64,000 nucleotides of DNA. It comes from Gallionellales bacterium 39-52-133 (lineage in GTDB: Bacteria; Pseudomonadota; Gammaproteobacteria; Burkholderiales; Gallionellaceae). Location of the stretch: contig NCJL01000007.1 in assembly GCA_002278935.1 (NCBI GenBank), positions 48,548 through 112,547 on the forward strand. The letters are read 5' to 3'. The notes below the pieces were generated by a model. It was not told the origin of the DNA, made no database searches, and saw nothing but the letters and a program-made list of their open reading frames with translations. Made by a program: the position numbers and the translations under genes. Positions 41,871 to 50,790 of this stretch are shown piece after piece (position 1 is the stretch's first letter; the number at the start of each line of letters is the position of its first letter).

Positions 41871-42337
41871 TATGATTAAAACTCCCTGAATTATTATTTT
41901 AGGATGTGCCAAATCAATTGAATTTAAAATCCGGGCAACCAAGCAACGTGCTTACTCCCGATGCAAATCACTTGATAAATGCCTGAGCGAGCCAGAGTGT
42001 CTCATATAGAACAAATCCCAGTCTATAGGCCGAAAGTAATAGCTACTTATGCAATTCACCAGGCCGGATTTCGATACACCGCATCTGTAAAACCCCCTGG
42101 ATTTGACAGCTTCCACGCTTGCTATCAGGGGCTTGCGTGATCCTTACTGCCACCTTACAACAGTCAAAATAAAGCAAAGCAGCAATATATGCCCAGAAAA
42201 TTTTTGACGGCTCAAGCAGCTTCAGCCAATCGCGAAGCGAACCCTGTAAAAAAAATTCAAACACCTTCTTGTATTTCCTCCAATGTCTTGATAGAGTGCA
42301 GCGTCGTTTAATTTTCAACCACAAGGGAGTCAACAAG
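41871..42337. other. Divergent intergenic region before hup
   Basis: A 467-bp gap between the macroglobulin gene (minus) and the HU gene (plus). No conserved gene is seen; open frames here are short and unlike any known protein. A possible HU promoter (TTGTAT, 17 bp, TAGAGT at about 42270-42298) is weak. AAGGGAG precedes the hup ATG. Confidence 0.35.
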
Positions 42338-42628
42338 ATGAACAAGGCAGAACTGATTGAAGCAGTAGCAAAGTCCACAAAACAAACAAAAACCAATGTT
42401 GAAGAAACACTGAACGCGCTGATGGCTGCTGTTCAAACTTCATTGGTAAAAGGCGAAAACGTTCAATTGATCGGTTTTGGTACTTTTGCAGTAGAAGCAC
42501 GTGCAGCACGCATTGGCCGCAACCCAGCCACTGGCAAAGAATTGAAAATTCCAGCAAAGAAAGTTGCTAAATTCAAAGTTGGCAGCAAGCTGAAAGACGC
42601 TGTTGCCGGCATGAAGAAAAAGAAGTAA
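42338..42628 (+). CDS. hup: DNA-binding protein HU
   Basis: Nucleoid-associated protein that bends DNA. The 96-residue product starts MNKAELIEAVAKSTKQTKT and has the IHF/HU signature GFGTFAVEARAARIGRNPATG with the intercalating Pro in RNPATG. The frame is open upstream, but ATG 42338, with AAGGGAG eight bases before, gives the canonical N terminus. The C-terminal extension (VAGMKKKK) is a little more basic than E. coli HupA/B. A terminator follows. Confidence 0.96.
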   Translation: MNKAELIEAVAKSTKQTKTNVEETLNALMAAVQTSLVKGENVQLIGFGTFAVEARAARIGRNPATGKELKIPAKKVAKFKVGSKLKDAVAGMKKKK

Positions 42629-42661
42629 ATAAAAGTCTTTGCTCCTGACGGAGCGAAACTG

Positions 42662-42696
42662 AAAAAGGCGGCCTGGAGACAGGTCGCCTTTTTATT
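42662..42696 (+). terminator. Intrinsic terminator of hup
   Basis: AAGGCGGCCTG / CAGGTCGCCTT stem with GAGA loop, followed by TTTTTATTTTAT. It starts 34 bp after the hup stop. Confidence 0.9.
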
Positions 42697-42737
42697 TTAT
42701 CCTCCAGAATTTAATTCCGTTGTTTAAGAATTATGCT

Positions 42738-43433
42738 CTAGCGCCAATCAATTTCTGCTCTGCCCTGTTTGGCCAGCCAGCTGTTAATTTGGGAAAACGG
42801 ACGGCTGCCAATAAATCCCCTGTAAACCGAGAGGGGCGATGGATGGGCAGATTCCAGTACGAGATGCCCCTTGTTGACTGGAATCAGCGCCCGCTTGCCC
42901 TGCGCATGCTTGCCCCACAAGACAAAAACTCTGGGCTTGTCCGAATTTGCCAGCGCCGAGATGATTGCATCGGTGACCCTTTTCCAGCCATTATTGGCAT
43001 GCGATCCCGGACTGCCGGGTGCAACAGTCAATGCAGTGTTCAACAGCAACACTCCTTGTCTGGCCCAGCGCGTGAGATCCGTTGATGCGGGCACAGGCAC
43101 ATTGATGTCATCCGCAAGTTCGCGAAATATATTGCGCAGGGAAGGCGGAATTTTAACGCCCTGCGGCACGGAAAAAGCCAGGCCATGCGCCTCGCCTGCC
43201 CCGTGGTAGGGATCTTGCCCCAGGATAATGACATTAACTTCATCCGGCGCAAGCAGCTCAAGCGCGCGGTAACGCTCCTCTGGCGGAGGATAAGCCTCGC
43301 CGTTGATCACGGGAATTTCCTGCTGCTTCAGTCCGCAGAAAGCCATCCATTCTTCGGGAAAACTGCTCACGTCTTGCTCCGCATATACTTTGATCCTCAG
43401 ATTTTGACTCCTAAAATTATAACCGCCTATCAT
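42738..43433 (-). CDS. ung: Uracil-DNA glycosylase, family 1
   Basis: Removes uracil from DNA in base-excision repair. The 231-residue product has the catalytic GQDPYHG (Asp), the LLLNTALTVAPGSPGSH uracil pocket with Asn, and the minor-groove loop HPSPLSVYRGF with catalytic His. The N terminus (MIGGYNFRSQNLRIKVY) is poorly conserved, so the exact start is less sure. It converges on the hup terminator and is divergent from the Sel1 gene. Confidence 0.97.
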   Translation of the reverse strand: MIGGYNFRSQNLRIKVYAEQDVSSFPEEWMAFCGLKQQEIPVINGEAYPPPEERYRALELLAPDEVNVIILGQDPYHGAGEAHGLAFSVPQGVKIPPSLRNIFRELADDINVPVPASTDLTRWARQGVLLLNTALTVAPGSPGSHANNGWKRVTDAIISALANSDKPRVFVLWGKHAQGKRALIPVNKGHLVLESAHPSPLSVYRGFIGSRPFSQINSWLAKQGRAEIDWR

Positions 43434-43542
43434 GCGCCCGGCTTCGCCTTTGCTGCAACATCATAGTAAAATGCAGCGGCCATTTAGCATCAGGCATATC
43501 AAAACCACCCCTTTTAAGTAAGAAATCCTGAAAATATCCCTC

Positions 43543-44325
43543 ATGCCCAATTCAATTCAAGCACTGCTCCAGCTGGCAGCAAAAAATGACGCTGACGCGC
43601 AATACGAACTTGCCGAAGCTTACAGAACCGGCACCGGCGTGCCCGAAAATATGAGTGAAGCGCTGCGCTGGTATCGCGCAGCAGCCGAGCTGGGACTGGC
43701 CGATGCACAAAACAATCTGGGCGCAATGTATCTCGCCGGCATGGGAACAGAAAAAAATCCGGTTGAGGCGGTCTTCTGGTACCAGAAAGCCGCCGAGCAG
43801 GAACAGATGCATGCGCAGTTCAACCTCGCCATGCTGTACCTGCTGGGGAACGGTGTCAGGCAAAGCGATGAAGAGGCGGCGCGCTGGTTACATGCGGCGG
43901 CGGCGCAGGGCGACCTTGAAGCCCTGTGCCAGCTTGGCAATATGTACCAGCAGGGACGCGGCGTCGCGCAAAATCATGTTGCCGCAGCAGAGTTGCATAC
44001 GGTTGCGGCGATTGAAGGGCATCTTGCATCGGTAGATAAACTTGCCGAATACCAGGAAGAAATTGAGAATGCCGCGCTGAATGGCAGCATTCTGGCCGCG
44101 ATATGCATGGCAAAAAAATTCGATCACGGCCTGGGTATCAGCGAAGATACCGCGCAGGTTTATGCATGGACACAGTGGGCACGACTGCACGGCACCCATG
44201 ATGAGGACGAAGACGAGCTGGACGAATGGGAAAGCTATGTAAAGGCGATCACCAGCGCAGCAGATATTGAGCGCGGTAATAAATTGCTGAATGAAATGCG
44301 CGGCCGTGCGGATGAAATGATTTAA
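43543..44325 (+). CDS. Sel1-repeat (TPR-like) protein
   Basis: A 260-residue soluble protein built from at least four Sel1-like repeats of 36-38 residues, for example DAQYELAEAYRTGTGVPEN, ADAQNNLGAMYLAGMGTEKN and MHAQFNLAMLYLLGNGVRQ. An acidic helix (HDEDEDELDEWESY) and a C-terminal helix follow. There is no signal peptide. Such proteins act as scaffolds for protein interactions; the partner is unknown. It stands alone, with an AT-rich dispersed motif in the gap downstream. Confidence 0.85.
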   Translation: MPNSIQALLQLAAKNDADAQYELAEAYRTGTGVPENMSEALRWYRAAAELGLADAQNNLGAMYLAGMGTEKNPVEAVFWYQKAAEQEQMHAQFNLAMLYLLGNGVRQSDEEAARWLHAAAAQGDLEALCQLGNMYQQGRGVAQNHVAAAELHTVAAIEGHLASVDKLAEYQEEIENAALNGSILAAICMAKKFDHGLGISEDTAQVYAWTQWARLHGTHDEDEDELDEWESYVKAITSAADIERGNKLLNEMRGRADEMI

Positions 44326-44357
44326 GCAAACGCCTGCCCAGCCATTTCTGATAAAAT

Positions 44358-44373
44358 ATTGAATATAATCAAG
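44358..44373 (-). repeat. Dispersed AT-rich motif, copy 4
   Basis: The minus strand reads CTTGATTATATTCAAT. It lies between the Sel1 gene and the glycosyltransferase gene. Confidence 0.6.
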
Positions 44374-44430
44374 CACTTATATTAAAAGCATTACTTTGTC
44401 AACACCTCGTTACTAATACAGGCGCTTTCT

Positions 44431-46083
44431 ATGAAACTACGTTTAACCTGGTGGTGGGCGGTTGCCGCTCTTGGCGTTTTAGCCTATCTCTACGCTCTGG
44501 GCGGTATGCATATTCCATCCACCGGTGACGAGGGTCCCTATTTGCAGATTACCCGCCTCACCGCAGCCACCGGACATTGGCTGCCGCTGCAACCCGCCCA
44601 GGGTCTGGGCGTGACCAAGCCACCGTTACTTTTCTGGCAAGGACTGGTGGCCAGCAACTGGGGGCAGGACTGGGAACTGTGGCGTTTTCGCCTGCCCATC
44701 GTGGGTTACACTTTTCTGACCGCGCTGCTGGTGTTCTGGGTCAGCAGGAGCATCACCAGAGATACTGAAAGCGCAGCCATCGCCGGCGTGGCATTTTTGG
44801 CTTTTACTTCCGTGTTCCATCACGGACGGCCCTTCATCACCAATCTGCCCGAGGTTTTTTTCCTGTCCCTGAGTTACTTTTTGTTCCTGCTGTACAGGGA
44901 GCGCAGCTTTAGCCGCAACTATACTTTCTGGATAGGACTTGGGGTACTGGTCGGACTCGCAGCCTGGGTACGCTCGATTTTCCTGCTTGCGCCGGTAGGT
45001 TTGGCCTTCACCATTTACCTGCTATGGCAGCGGCAGTGGAGCCTGGTCGAATTTTTTAAACACGATGCGCCGCGTTTAACGGTATTTACCGTCACGGTAC
45101 TTGCGGTGTTTGGCCTGTGGTTTGTGATCGATCCCGATCCTGGCGCGATCTACCGCGAATTCCTGCTGGGAGAAAACATATCCAAACTCAATACCGACGG
45201 CTACTGGAAAAACTTTTTTTCCGGCCCTTACCCGGTGTTCCAGGTTTGGCTGGGCATCTTCCGCAATGCCGGATTCCTCGCGTTGCCGCTGCTATATGTA
45301 TGCGTCGTCAGCCTGAAAAACTGGCCTGCACTCAAGCATGAAGAACAGTCCCTCTGGATCTGGATACTCGCATTTATCATCGTCTTCACCGTACCGGCAC
45401 AACGCCAGGATAGCTACGTGATGGCCACCATGCCAGCTGCTGCAGTCATACTTGGCATGCACTGGCGCGAGATTCCGCGCGTCTGGTTCTATTTATTTGT
45501 GTTGCCGCTATTGGCCGTCTTTGCCGGGCTGATTTATCTGATGCTACCCATCGGGCAGAAGGTACTGCCGGCTGGCGCTTATGCGCCCTGGCATTATCTG
45601 GTGCCATTCAGCGGCCTTGCACTTGCGATACTGTCGCTGGCTTATAACAAGTGGGCACCGCGTTTATTGATGGCACTCATCTTTCTGGCCTTCCTGTCAC
45701 TGGCCAGCGTAATGGCACCGTTTGAAGGCACACTCGGTCGCTACGACGCGCAGGCGATCAGCTCGGCAGCAGGCAAGACGGTCTATGTTCCCACCAATTT
45801 CAAGTCGCAGTTTGAGCACTATCACTTCCTGCTACCGGGTGCGCAGATACGCAATTATGACTATGACGATGAGGCCACCCGCGAACGCCTGTTAGCGGAA
45901 GGCAACCTGGTGATTGCGCATTACCCGCCTGAACAAAGCAACTTCGGGCCGTGGAAAGTACTTGGGAAACGCCTCACCCTGCGCAATCGCATGCCTGAAA
46001 AGGACATCGCGCCGGTACTGCAGGAACGCCGCATGGATCTGCTGTTCCGCCAGGAATTGCTGCTGCAGGGTGTAAAACACTAG
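44431..46083 (+). CDS. ArnT/PMT-family membrane glycosyltransferase
   Basis: Lipid-linked sugar transferase (GT39/GT83-like) acting at the periplasmic face. The 550-residue product has about eleven membrane helices. The first periplasmic loop carries the catalytic acidic residue in STGDEGPYLQITRL, then GVTKPPLLFWQG, the conserved KPP motif of ArnT-like enzymes. The C-terminal soluble part (YVPTNFKSQFEHYHFLLPG) is periplasmic. Lipid A, O-antigen or protein could be the acceptor; the window does not say which. A strong terminator follows directly. Confidence 0.88.
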   Translation: MKLRLTWWWAVAALGVLAYLYALGGMHIPSTGDEGPYLQITRLTAATGHWLPLQPAQGLGVTKPPLLFWQGLVASNWGQDWELWRFRLPIVGYTFLTALLVFWVSRSITRDTESAAIAGVAFLAFTSVFHHGRPFITNLPEVFFLSLSYFLFLLYRERSFSRNYTFWIGLGVLVGLAAWVRSIFLLAPVGLAFTIYLLWQRQWSLVEFFKHDAPRLTVFTVTVLAVFGLWFVIDPDPGAIYREFLLGENISKLNTDGYWKNFFSGPYPVFQVWLGIFRNAGFLALPLLYVCVVSLKNWPALKHEEQSLWIWILAFIIVFTVPAQRQDSYVMATMPAAAVILGMHWREIPRVWFYLFVLPLLAVFAGLIYLMLPIGQKVLPAGAYAPWHYLVPFSGLALAILSLAYNKWAPRLLMALIFLAFLSLASVMAPFEGTLGRYDAQAISSAAGKTVYVPTNFKSQFEHYHFLLPGAQIRNYDYDDEATRERLLAEGNLVIAHYPPEQSNFGPWKVLGKRLTLRNRMPEKDIAPVLQERRMDLLFRQELLLQGVKH

Positions 46084-46128
46084 CCACAAATAAAAAGGCC
46101 AGCTTGCGCTGGCTTTTTTTATTTGTGG
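46084..46128. terminator. Bidirectional intrinsic terminator
   Basis: GGCCAGC-TTGC-GCTGGCT stem flanked by AAAAA on the left and TTTTTTT on the right. The flanks CCACAAAT / ATTTGTGG extend the palindrome. It serves the glycosyltransferase (plus) and the VIT gene (minus). Confidence 0.92.
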
Positions 46129-46135
46129 CCAGGGT

Positions 46136-46831
46136 TTACATGGCGGTGCCAAACAAAGCGCCCACCGCAGCGGTTGCAGCCATTGCCATCATTCCCCAAA
46201 ACGTGACGCGCATCGCGCCAGCAAGCACACCAGCTCCACCCGCTCGCGCGGCCAGTGCGCCCAGCAATGCGAGAAAAAACAGGGAAGTCACTGCAACAAG
46301 CACAATAAGATTGTTCTCTGCGGCCATATAGGCAACCATTAACGGCAATGCGGCTCCCACCGAAAAACTGGCTGCCGATGCAAGCGCCGCCAACAGCGGC
46401 CGTGCGCTCATGGCTTCCGTGATCCCCAGCTCGTCGCGTGCATGCGCACCCAGTGCATCATGCTCCATCAACTGCGTAGCAACCTGCCGGGCCAAGTCGG
46501 GGGACAGTCCCCGCTTCACGTAGATACCGGTTAACTCTTTAGTTTCTCCCGCATAATCGGTGGCCAGCTCATTGCGCTCTCTTTCAATATCCGCTTTTTC
46601 AGTATCTGCCTGTGAGCACACCGACACATATTCACCCGCGGCCATCGACATGGCTCCCGCAACCAGTCCGGCTACTCCTGCTACCATCACATCCGCATGT
46701 GCGGCATGCGCAGCAGCCACGCCTATCACCAGGCTCGCCGTTGAAACAATACCGTCGTTCGCCCCCAATACAGCGGCGCGTAACCACGCGACGCTGCCTA
46801 TACGATGAATTTCTCTATGGTGGATGGCCAT
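46136..46831 (-). CDS. VIT1/CCC1-family divalent metal transporter
   Basis: Membrane protein of the family exporting or storing Fe2+/Mn2+. The 231-residue product has five membrane helices. Signature stretches are REIHRIGSVAWLRAAVLGANDGIVSTASL (two parts), SMAAGEYVSVCSQADTEKADIERERNEL (two parts, with the acidic metal-binding loop), and the second half SFSVGAALPLMVAY. In iron-rich niches it would detoxify Fe2+ (inference). Confidence 0.92.
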   Translation of the reverse strand: MAIHHREIHRIGSVAWLRAAVLGANDGIVSTASLVIGVAAAHAAHADVMVAGVAGLVAGAMSMAAGEYVSVCSQADTEKADIERERNELATDYAGETKELTGIYVKRGLSPDLARQVATQLMEHDALGAHARDELGITEAMSARPLLAALASAASFSVGAALPLMVAYMAAENNLIVLVAVTSLFFLALLGALAARAGGAGVLAGAMRVTFWGMMAMAATAAVGALFGTAM

Positions 46832-46884
46832 TTCTGTCGCTATCTGAACAAGGTGTCCAAGTGTAAGTTTAAAATAACAACTAA

Positions 46885-46899
46885 CTGATTATATTGAAT
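46885..46899 (+). repeat. Dispersed AT-rich motif, copy 5
   Basis: CTGATTATATTGAAT lies between the VIT gene and the outer-membrane protein gene. Confidence 0.6.
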
Positions 46900-46963
46900 A
46901 TATTAAAAAATATCTGCAAGCCGCACAAGTCAGCATTAAACAGCCTGCACAAGAAGAATCTGA

Positions 46964-47533
46964 TTAATAGAACATGTAGTTAATTGTAAATTGTAGTGCT
47001 GAAGACTGCGTTTTTGCCTGCGCGTTTGCCGGCTCAGCCACACCCGCTGCCAATAGCGTGATTTCAAACATCACATTCTTGTCGAACTCGTAACCACCGC
47101 CCAACATGACGGCGCCGCCCGTTCTGGTCGTAAAGTTGCTTTCCAGCGGAATTGCATAGTCCCCGCCGCCAACCGCGCCAAGCACATAAACAGAGGGAGC
47201 AGCAGGTTCCAGAAAGTAAGTCGCGCCTATGCCGCTTATACCCGCCACAGCATGCACTTCTCTGGACGCGTAAGTAGTATTAAACCAGGAAGCATTGCGC
47301 ACAAAATAAAGCGCAAACTGATTGGTAATGCCGGCACCAATCTTGAAAGAGGTTGCAAGTCCGGATTTTGACTCCGTCAAATAGCTCGCACCATTGAGAC
47401 TGTAGTCATTTTTCAAGCTATGGATACCCAATCCCAGCCCCAGAATAAAGCCTTCCCTGTTATCGTCAAACGCAAACGCCGTTGTCCCCGACATCAGCAT
47501 TGCCGCCAAAACTGCTGCTTTAAAATATTTCAT
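46964..47533 (-). CDS. Putative outer-membrane beta-barrel protein
   Basis: A 189-residue protein with signal peptide MKYFKAAVLAAMLMSGTTAFA. Alternating hydrophobic strands follow (EGFILGLGLGIHSLK, SFKIGAGITNQFALYFVRN, AVMLGGGYEFDKNVMFEITL), and the C terminus is aromatic (TINYMFY). This is the pattern of small OmpW/OmpA-like barrels. I do not recognise a specific family. It follows the lipoprotein gene after 50 bp on the same strand and may be part of that envelope cluster. Confidence 0.75.
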   Translation of the reverse strand: MKYFKAAVLAAMLMSGTTAFAFDDNREGFILGLGLGIHSLKNDYSLNGASYLTESKSGLATSFKIGAGITNQFALYFVRNASWFNTTYASREVHAVAGISGIGATYFLEPAAPSVYVLGAVGGGDYAIPLESNFTTRTGGAVMLGGGYEFDKNVMFEITLLAAGVAEPANAQAKTQSSALQFTINYMFY

Positions 47534-47583
47534 GATTTTTCACTTTCAAAAATACATTGATCCATGCGGCAATACTGCTGCCA

Positions 47584-48207
47584 CTATTTCTTTCGCAGTA
47601 TCCCATGCTCAACCATAATATTCAGGATGGTGCCTATATAGGGCTTGATGAGGGTCTGGTTAAAATTGTTAACACCGGTCTCTGTAGTGGTTGCCCATAT
47701 CAGATTGTCGTTTCGCGCGTCATACAGATTAGTCTCCATCAGCGCATATTCATATTTGGTCATGTAGCCCTGCGTATCTATCGTGTCATATCCATGCCTG
47801 TAATAATCAGGCCACTGCAAATAGTGACGCGGGCGATAAGTAACAGTAGCCGGATAATAAACCCGCACACTACGTTTACTCACCAATCTGGAAATAAGCA
47901 ACGTATCTGCACCCAGCTGTTCCATCAGCTTAGCAATGGCCGCCTGATCATTCTGGCTTCTGTCCGGAAGAACGGTATAACTTGCGATAGCATCCGTTCC
48001 CCGCGCCTTGAACTGCAACACAAACTCATCCTCAAAGATTCTTCTATTGATGGGCTCCCTGGTGACAGCAACCACCATCACCCGTTGCGGCTGCCCCAAA
48101 TAGGATGGCTCCTTCCACACCGACTTGACTTGTGTTGCTGAGCAGCCTGACAGCAACGCTGTAACAAGCACCAGCAAACCAGCAGAAAAACGCCAAATAC
48201 GTGTCAT
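47584..48207 (-). CDS. Putative lipoprotein
   Basis: A 207-residue product with a lipoprotein signal peptide ending in lipobox LLSGC. The mature part holds QVKSVWKEPSYLGQPQRVMVVAVTREPINRRIFED (in pieces) and ends KPYIGTILNIMVEHGILRKK. It resembles small DUF4136-like or GNA1162-type lipoproteins only loosely, so the family is not fixed. It overlaps the upstream membrane protein gene by 4 bp (ATGA), indicating translational coupling. Confidence 0.78.
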   Translation of the reverse strand: MTRIWRFSAGLLVLVTALLSGCSATQVKSVWKEPSYLGQPQRVMVVAVTREPINRRIFEDEFVLQFKARGTDAIASYTVLPDRSQNDQAAIAKLMEQLGADTLLISRLVSKRSVRVYYPATVTYRPRHYLQWPDYYRHGYDTIDTQGYMTKYEYALMETNLYDARNDNLIWATTTETGVNNFNQTLIKPYIGTILNIMVEHGILRKK

Positions 48208-48830
48208 CGATTTTTCACCTTTGCATCCGAATAGTCCAGCTTGAAGTGACCAAAATTTTTACTCGCCACCAACTGCACCAAGGCATAGAAAAACAATACA
48301 GGGTCGAGCAGATAGTCCCATAAATTGGCCGATTCAAGCAGCCTCAGATTAAAGGCTGCAACGGGCAACAGCAACACAATCGCCAAATCGCGCTGCCCCC
48401 TGAACCAGACCATAACAGAAGTCGCGCACAGAAGTAAGACCATCCACAAAGGCGCAAAACCCGTAGCATAGGAGTCAATGGAACCCAGCCCCAGTGCCAG
48501 CGGATAAAGCAGCACACCCGCCAGAACAATACCACGCAACAAATTGCTTCTTGCAACGGGGTGCAATAAATCAAGACCGAACAGTCGCTGCGCTACAATA
48601 TTCGCAAAAATCACCAGCGTAATCACGCTCAAATCACCCAACAAAGTGCGCAACCATTGCGCGGTTGACAAGCCGTTCAACGGAATGGAAAAACCCATCA
48701 CCAGCAAAATCGCGACCATCAACCAGCGTTTACGAATATCCTGAACATACTTTCCCGCAAGCATTGCGAGCAACACGGACATTAACAAGACCTGTCCCAA
48801 AACGGGCAACACCTGCTGCATCATGTTCAT
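48204..48830 (-). CDS. Polytopic inner-membrane protein of unknown function
   Basis: A 208-residue protein with about seven hydrophobic segments (GQVLLMSVLLAMLAG; WLMVAILLVMGFSIPL; LWMVLLLCATSVMVWF; LAIVLLLPVAAFNL) and a cytoplasmic tail FGHFKLDYSDAKVKNR. No family recognised. It overlaps both neighbours by 4 bp (sialidase-like gene before, lipoprotein after), so all are one operon. Its function probably concerns the BNR protein made just upstream. Confidence 0.78.
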   Translation of the reverse strand: MNMMQQVLPVLGQVLLMSVLLAMLAGKYVQDIRKRWLMVAILLVMGFSIPLNGLSTAQWLRTLLGDLSVITLVIFANIVAQRLFGLDLLHPVARSNLLRGIVLAGVLLYPLALGLGSIDSYATGFAPLWMVLLLCATSVMVWFRGQRDLAIVLLLPVAAFNLRLLESANLWDYLLDPVLFFYALVQLVASKNFGHFKLDYSDAKVKNR

Positions 48831-49987
48831 GGTTTAACTCCTTCCACCCAGTTATCGTTGAAGGCAATATGCCTTATGCGCTTTCGATTCCAGGTATACA
48901 GCAAATGCATATTGCCGTTGTTGTTGCGGATCAGATAGGGATAGGAAAACTCACTCTTGCCGTCGTTCACCTGTTCAAAATGCCTGACCGTTTTCCAGCT
49001 TTTTCCCTCATCGCGTGACACCGCCAGCGCAAGGCTGCTGCGCCCTGCTTCGGTGTCGTTAAAAACCAGCAGCAAGCTGCCATCGGGACGACGCAGGCCG
49101 GCAACCGCAGAATCGGGATTGGGCAGTCCCAGTCTTTCTTCTTTCATCCAGGAAGCGCCAGCATCAAGACTGCGACTGGAAAGCACGTGTCCGGGTCTTG
49201 GCCCCGTGTCACGCATCAGTGCCACAGCCCGCTGGCCATCCAGCGGCAAAATCAGCGGCTGTATCGAATGACGTCCCTGAGTAATGCGGACTTTGTCCAG
49301 CAGTTGCCCCTTGTTATCCAGCAGCAGCAACTCGGCAAATTTCCCGATAAATTCGTGATATACCGGCATCCCAATGCTGCCGTCGCTGTAATGTATCGCC
49401 GGGCTTTTATTCAGGGTACTGACATTAAAAAAGGGCGACGTTATCAGGCGACGGGGGGCACTCCAGGTCTTCCCCTCATCATGCGATACCACCACATTGA
49501 GTGAAGAGCCTGCCCACCCCCCCACCGACACTGTCACATAATATAGCCACAGCTCATTCTGCACGCCGCGCACCAGCACCGAATTACCCACTGTTTTTAT
49601 ATAACGTCCCAGCGCAGCCCTGGTTTCGGCGGGCCCAACAATTCGGCGTGGCGTACTCCAGCTCCGCTTATGTGTGGAAAAATCGGCACCCCACAGTAAA
49701 ACATCCTTGCCGCCCTCGCGGCTGCCGCCAAACCAGGTGGCAAACAAGCCGCCATCAAGTGTCTCGATGACACTGGCGCCATGTACCGCGGGCACAACAC
49801 AATCTTCGCAGGCATAGCCCATCATCATGTCAGGGGGAAAACTGCCCGAAGCCACATCATGGCTCAACACAAATTCGGGGGAATTCTTTTCAGACAAAGT
49901 GACAATGACAACAGGCACTAATGCTGCCAGCAACAATGCAACAAACACTGCGGCTTTAAATAATTTAAATGATTTTGAAGCAAACAT
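48827..49987 (-). CDS. Membrane-anchored BNR-repeat (sialidase-like) protein
   Basis: The product is 386 residues from ATG 49987 (AAGG five bases upstream). A longer start at ATG 50038 overlaps the HAD gene by 8 bp. One N-terminal membrane segment (FKAAVFVALLLAALVPVVIV) is followed by a six-bladed propeller-type domain. Three Asp boxes are visible: SHDEGKTW, SLDAGASW and SRDEGKSW. The early GGLFATWFGGSREGG, with Arg, and the C-terminal LLYTWNRKRIRHIAF fit exo-alpha-sialidase-like PF13088 proteins. Activity on sialic acids is not shown. Confidence 0.85.
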   Translation of the reverse strand: MFASKSFKLFKAAVFVALLLAALVPVVIVTLSEKNSPEFVLSHDVASGSFPPDMMMGYACEDCVVPAVHGASVIETLDGGLFATWFGGSREGGKDVLLWGADFSTHKRSWSTPRRIVGPAETRAALGRYIKTVGNSVLVRGVQNELWLYYVTVSVGGWAGSSLNVVVSHDEGKTWSAPRRLITSPFFNVSTLNKSPAIHYSDGSIGMPVYHEFIGKFAELLLLDNKGQLLDKVRITQGRHSIQPLILPLDGQRAVALMRDTGPRPGHVLSSRSLDAGASWMKEERLGLPNPDSAVAGLRRPDGSLLLVFNDTEAGRSSLALAVSRDEGKSWKTVRHFEQVNDGKSEFSYPYLIRNNNGNMHLLYTWNRKRIRHIAFNDNWVEGVKP

Positions 49988-50030
49988 GGATGCCTTGATT
50001 CCTAATTTACCGGGAAAATCACCAGTGGTA

Positions 50031-50687
50031 TCACGCATTGCTCTTCAACCATGAACGCAAGCCCTGAAAATCATCCAGCATAGCCAGCGGCTGCAAGGCC
50101 AGCAGCTGTTCGGGCGGATGCGCGCCATGCGTCATTGCAAGCGAAGCAACGCCCGCATTAATCGCCATCTGCAAATCATGCGTGGTGTCACCCACCATCA
50201 ATGCGCGCGGTGCGCTGACATCGAGCTCTTCCATGATTTCATGCAGCATGGTGGGATCCGGCTTGGAAACAGTCTGATCGGCTGTGCGCGTACTGTGAAA
50301 ATACTGCGCCATATTGCTGGCTTTCAATGCGCGATCCAGGCCATTTCGGTTCTTGCCCGTCGCCACCGCAAGGTAATACCCGTCGTCGCGCAACTCCTGC
50401 ATCAGCTGCTCAGCCCCGGCAAACAGGGGCATCGCATTCTCCTGCGAGAAAAAATGATGGCGGTAACGCGCAACCAGATCAACATGCCGACCGGGCTCGC
50501 AGTCCGGTACGGCGTAGCGCAAAGCCTGATCAAGACCCAGGCCAATCACATGACGCGCAACCTCGTCACTCGGCACCGGCAAATCCAGATCACGGCTTGC
50601 AGCCTGTATTGAATTGGCAATTACCGCGGTGGAATCCATAACGGTACCATCCCAGTCAAACACTATTAAATCGTAACGCTTGCTCAT
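50031..50687 (-). CDS. HAD-superfamily phosphatase, Gph-like
   Basis: Likely phosphoglycolate phosphatase-type enzyme. It is 218 residues with start ATG 50687 (MSKRYDLIVFDWDGTVMDST), the typical family N terminus; in-frame ATGs at 50726 and 50738 are alternatives. HAD motifs: DWDGT (nucleophile Asp), AVATGKN (motif II Thr), KPDPTMLHEI (Lys) and VGDTTHDLQMA (motif IV acidic). A helical cap lies between motifs I and II. It is the first gene of the cluster with the sialidase-like protein. Confidence 0.88.
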   Translation of the reverse strand: MSKRYDLIVFDWDGTVMDSTAVIANSIQAASRDLDLPVPSDEVARHVIGLGLDQALRYAVPDCEPGRHVDLVARYRHHFFSQENAMPLFAGAEQLMQELRDDGYYLAVATGKNRNGLDRALKASNMAQYFHSTRTADQTVSKPDPTMLHEIMEELDVSAPRALMVGDTTHDLQMAINAGVASLAMTHGAHPPEQLLALQPLAMLDDFQGLRSWLKSNA

Positions 50688-50790
50688 ACTCGCACTATCA
50701 AAATTATCAGACGCTGATTTTATCATTAACTCCCCCATGACTTGCTGCTGACGCTATTCCCATGAAGATTAATCCATAAATTAAGCGTAT

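Noticed and set aside
42043..42396. 117-codon minus-strand frame between the macroglobulin gene and hup
   Set aside because: Overlaps the hup start antisense, no ribosome-binding site or recognisable domain.
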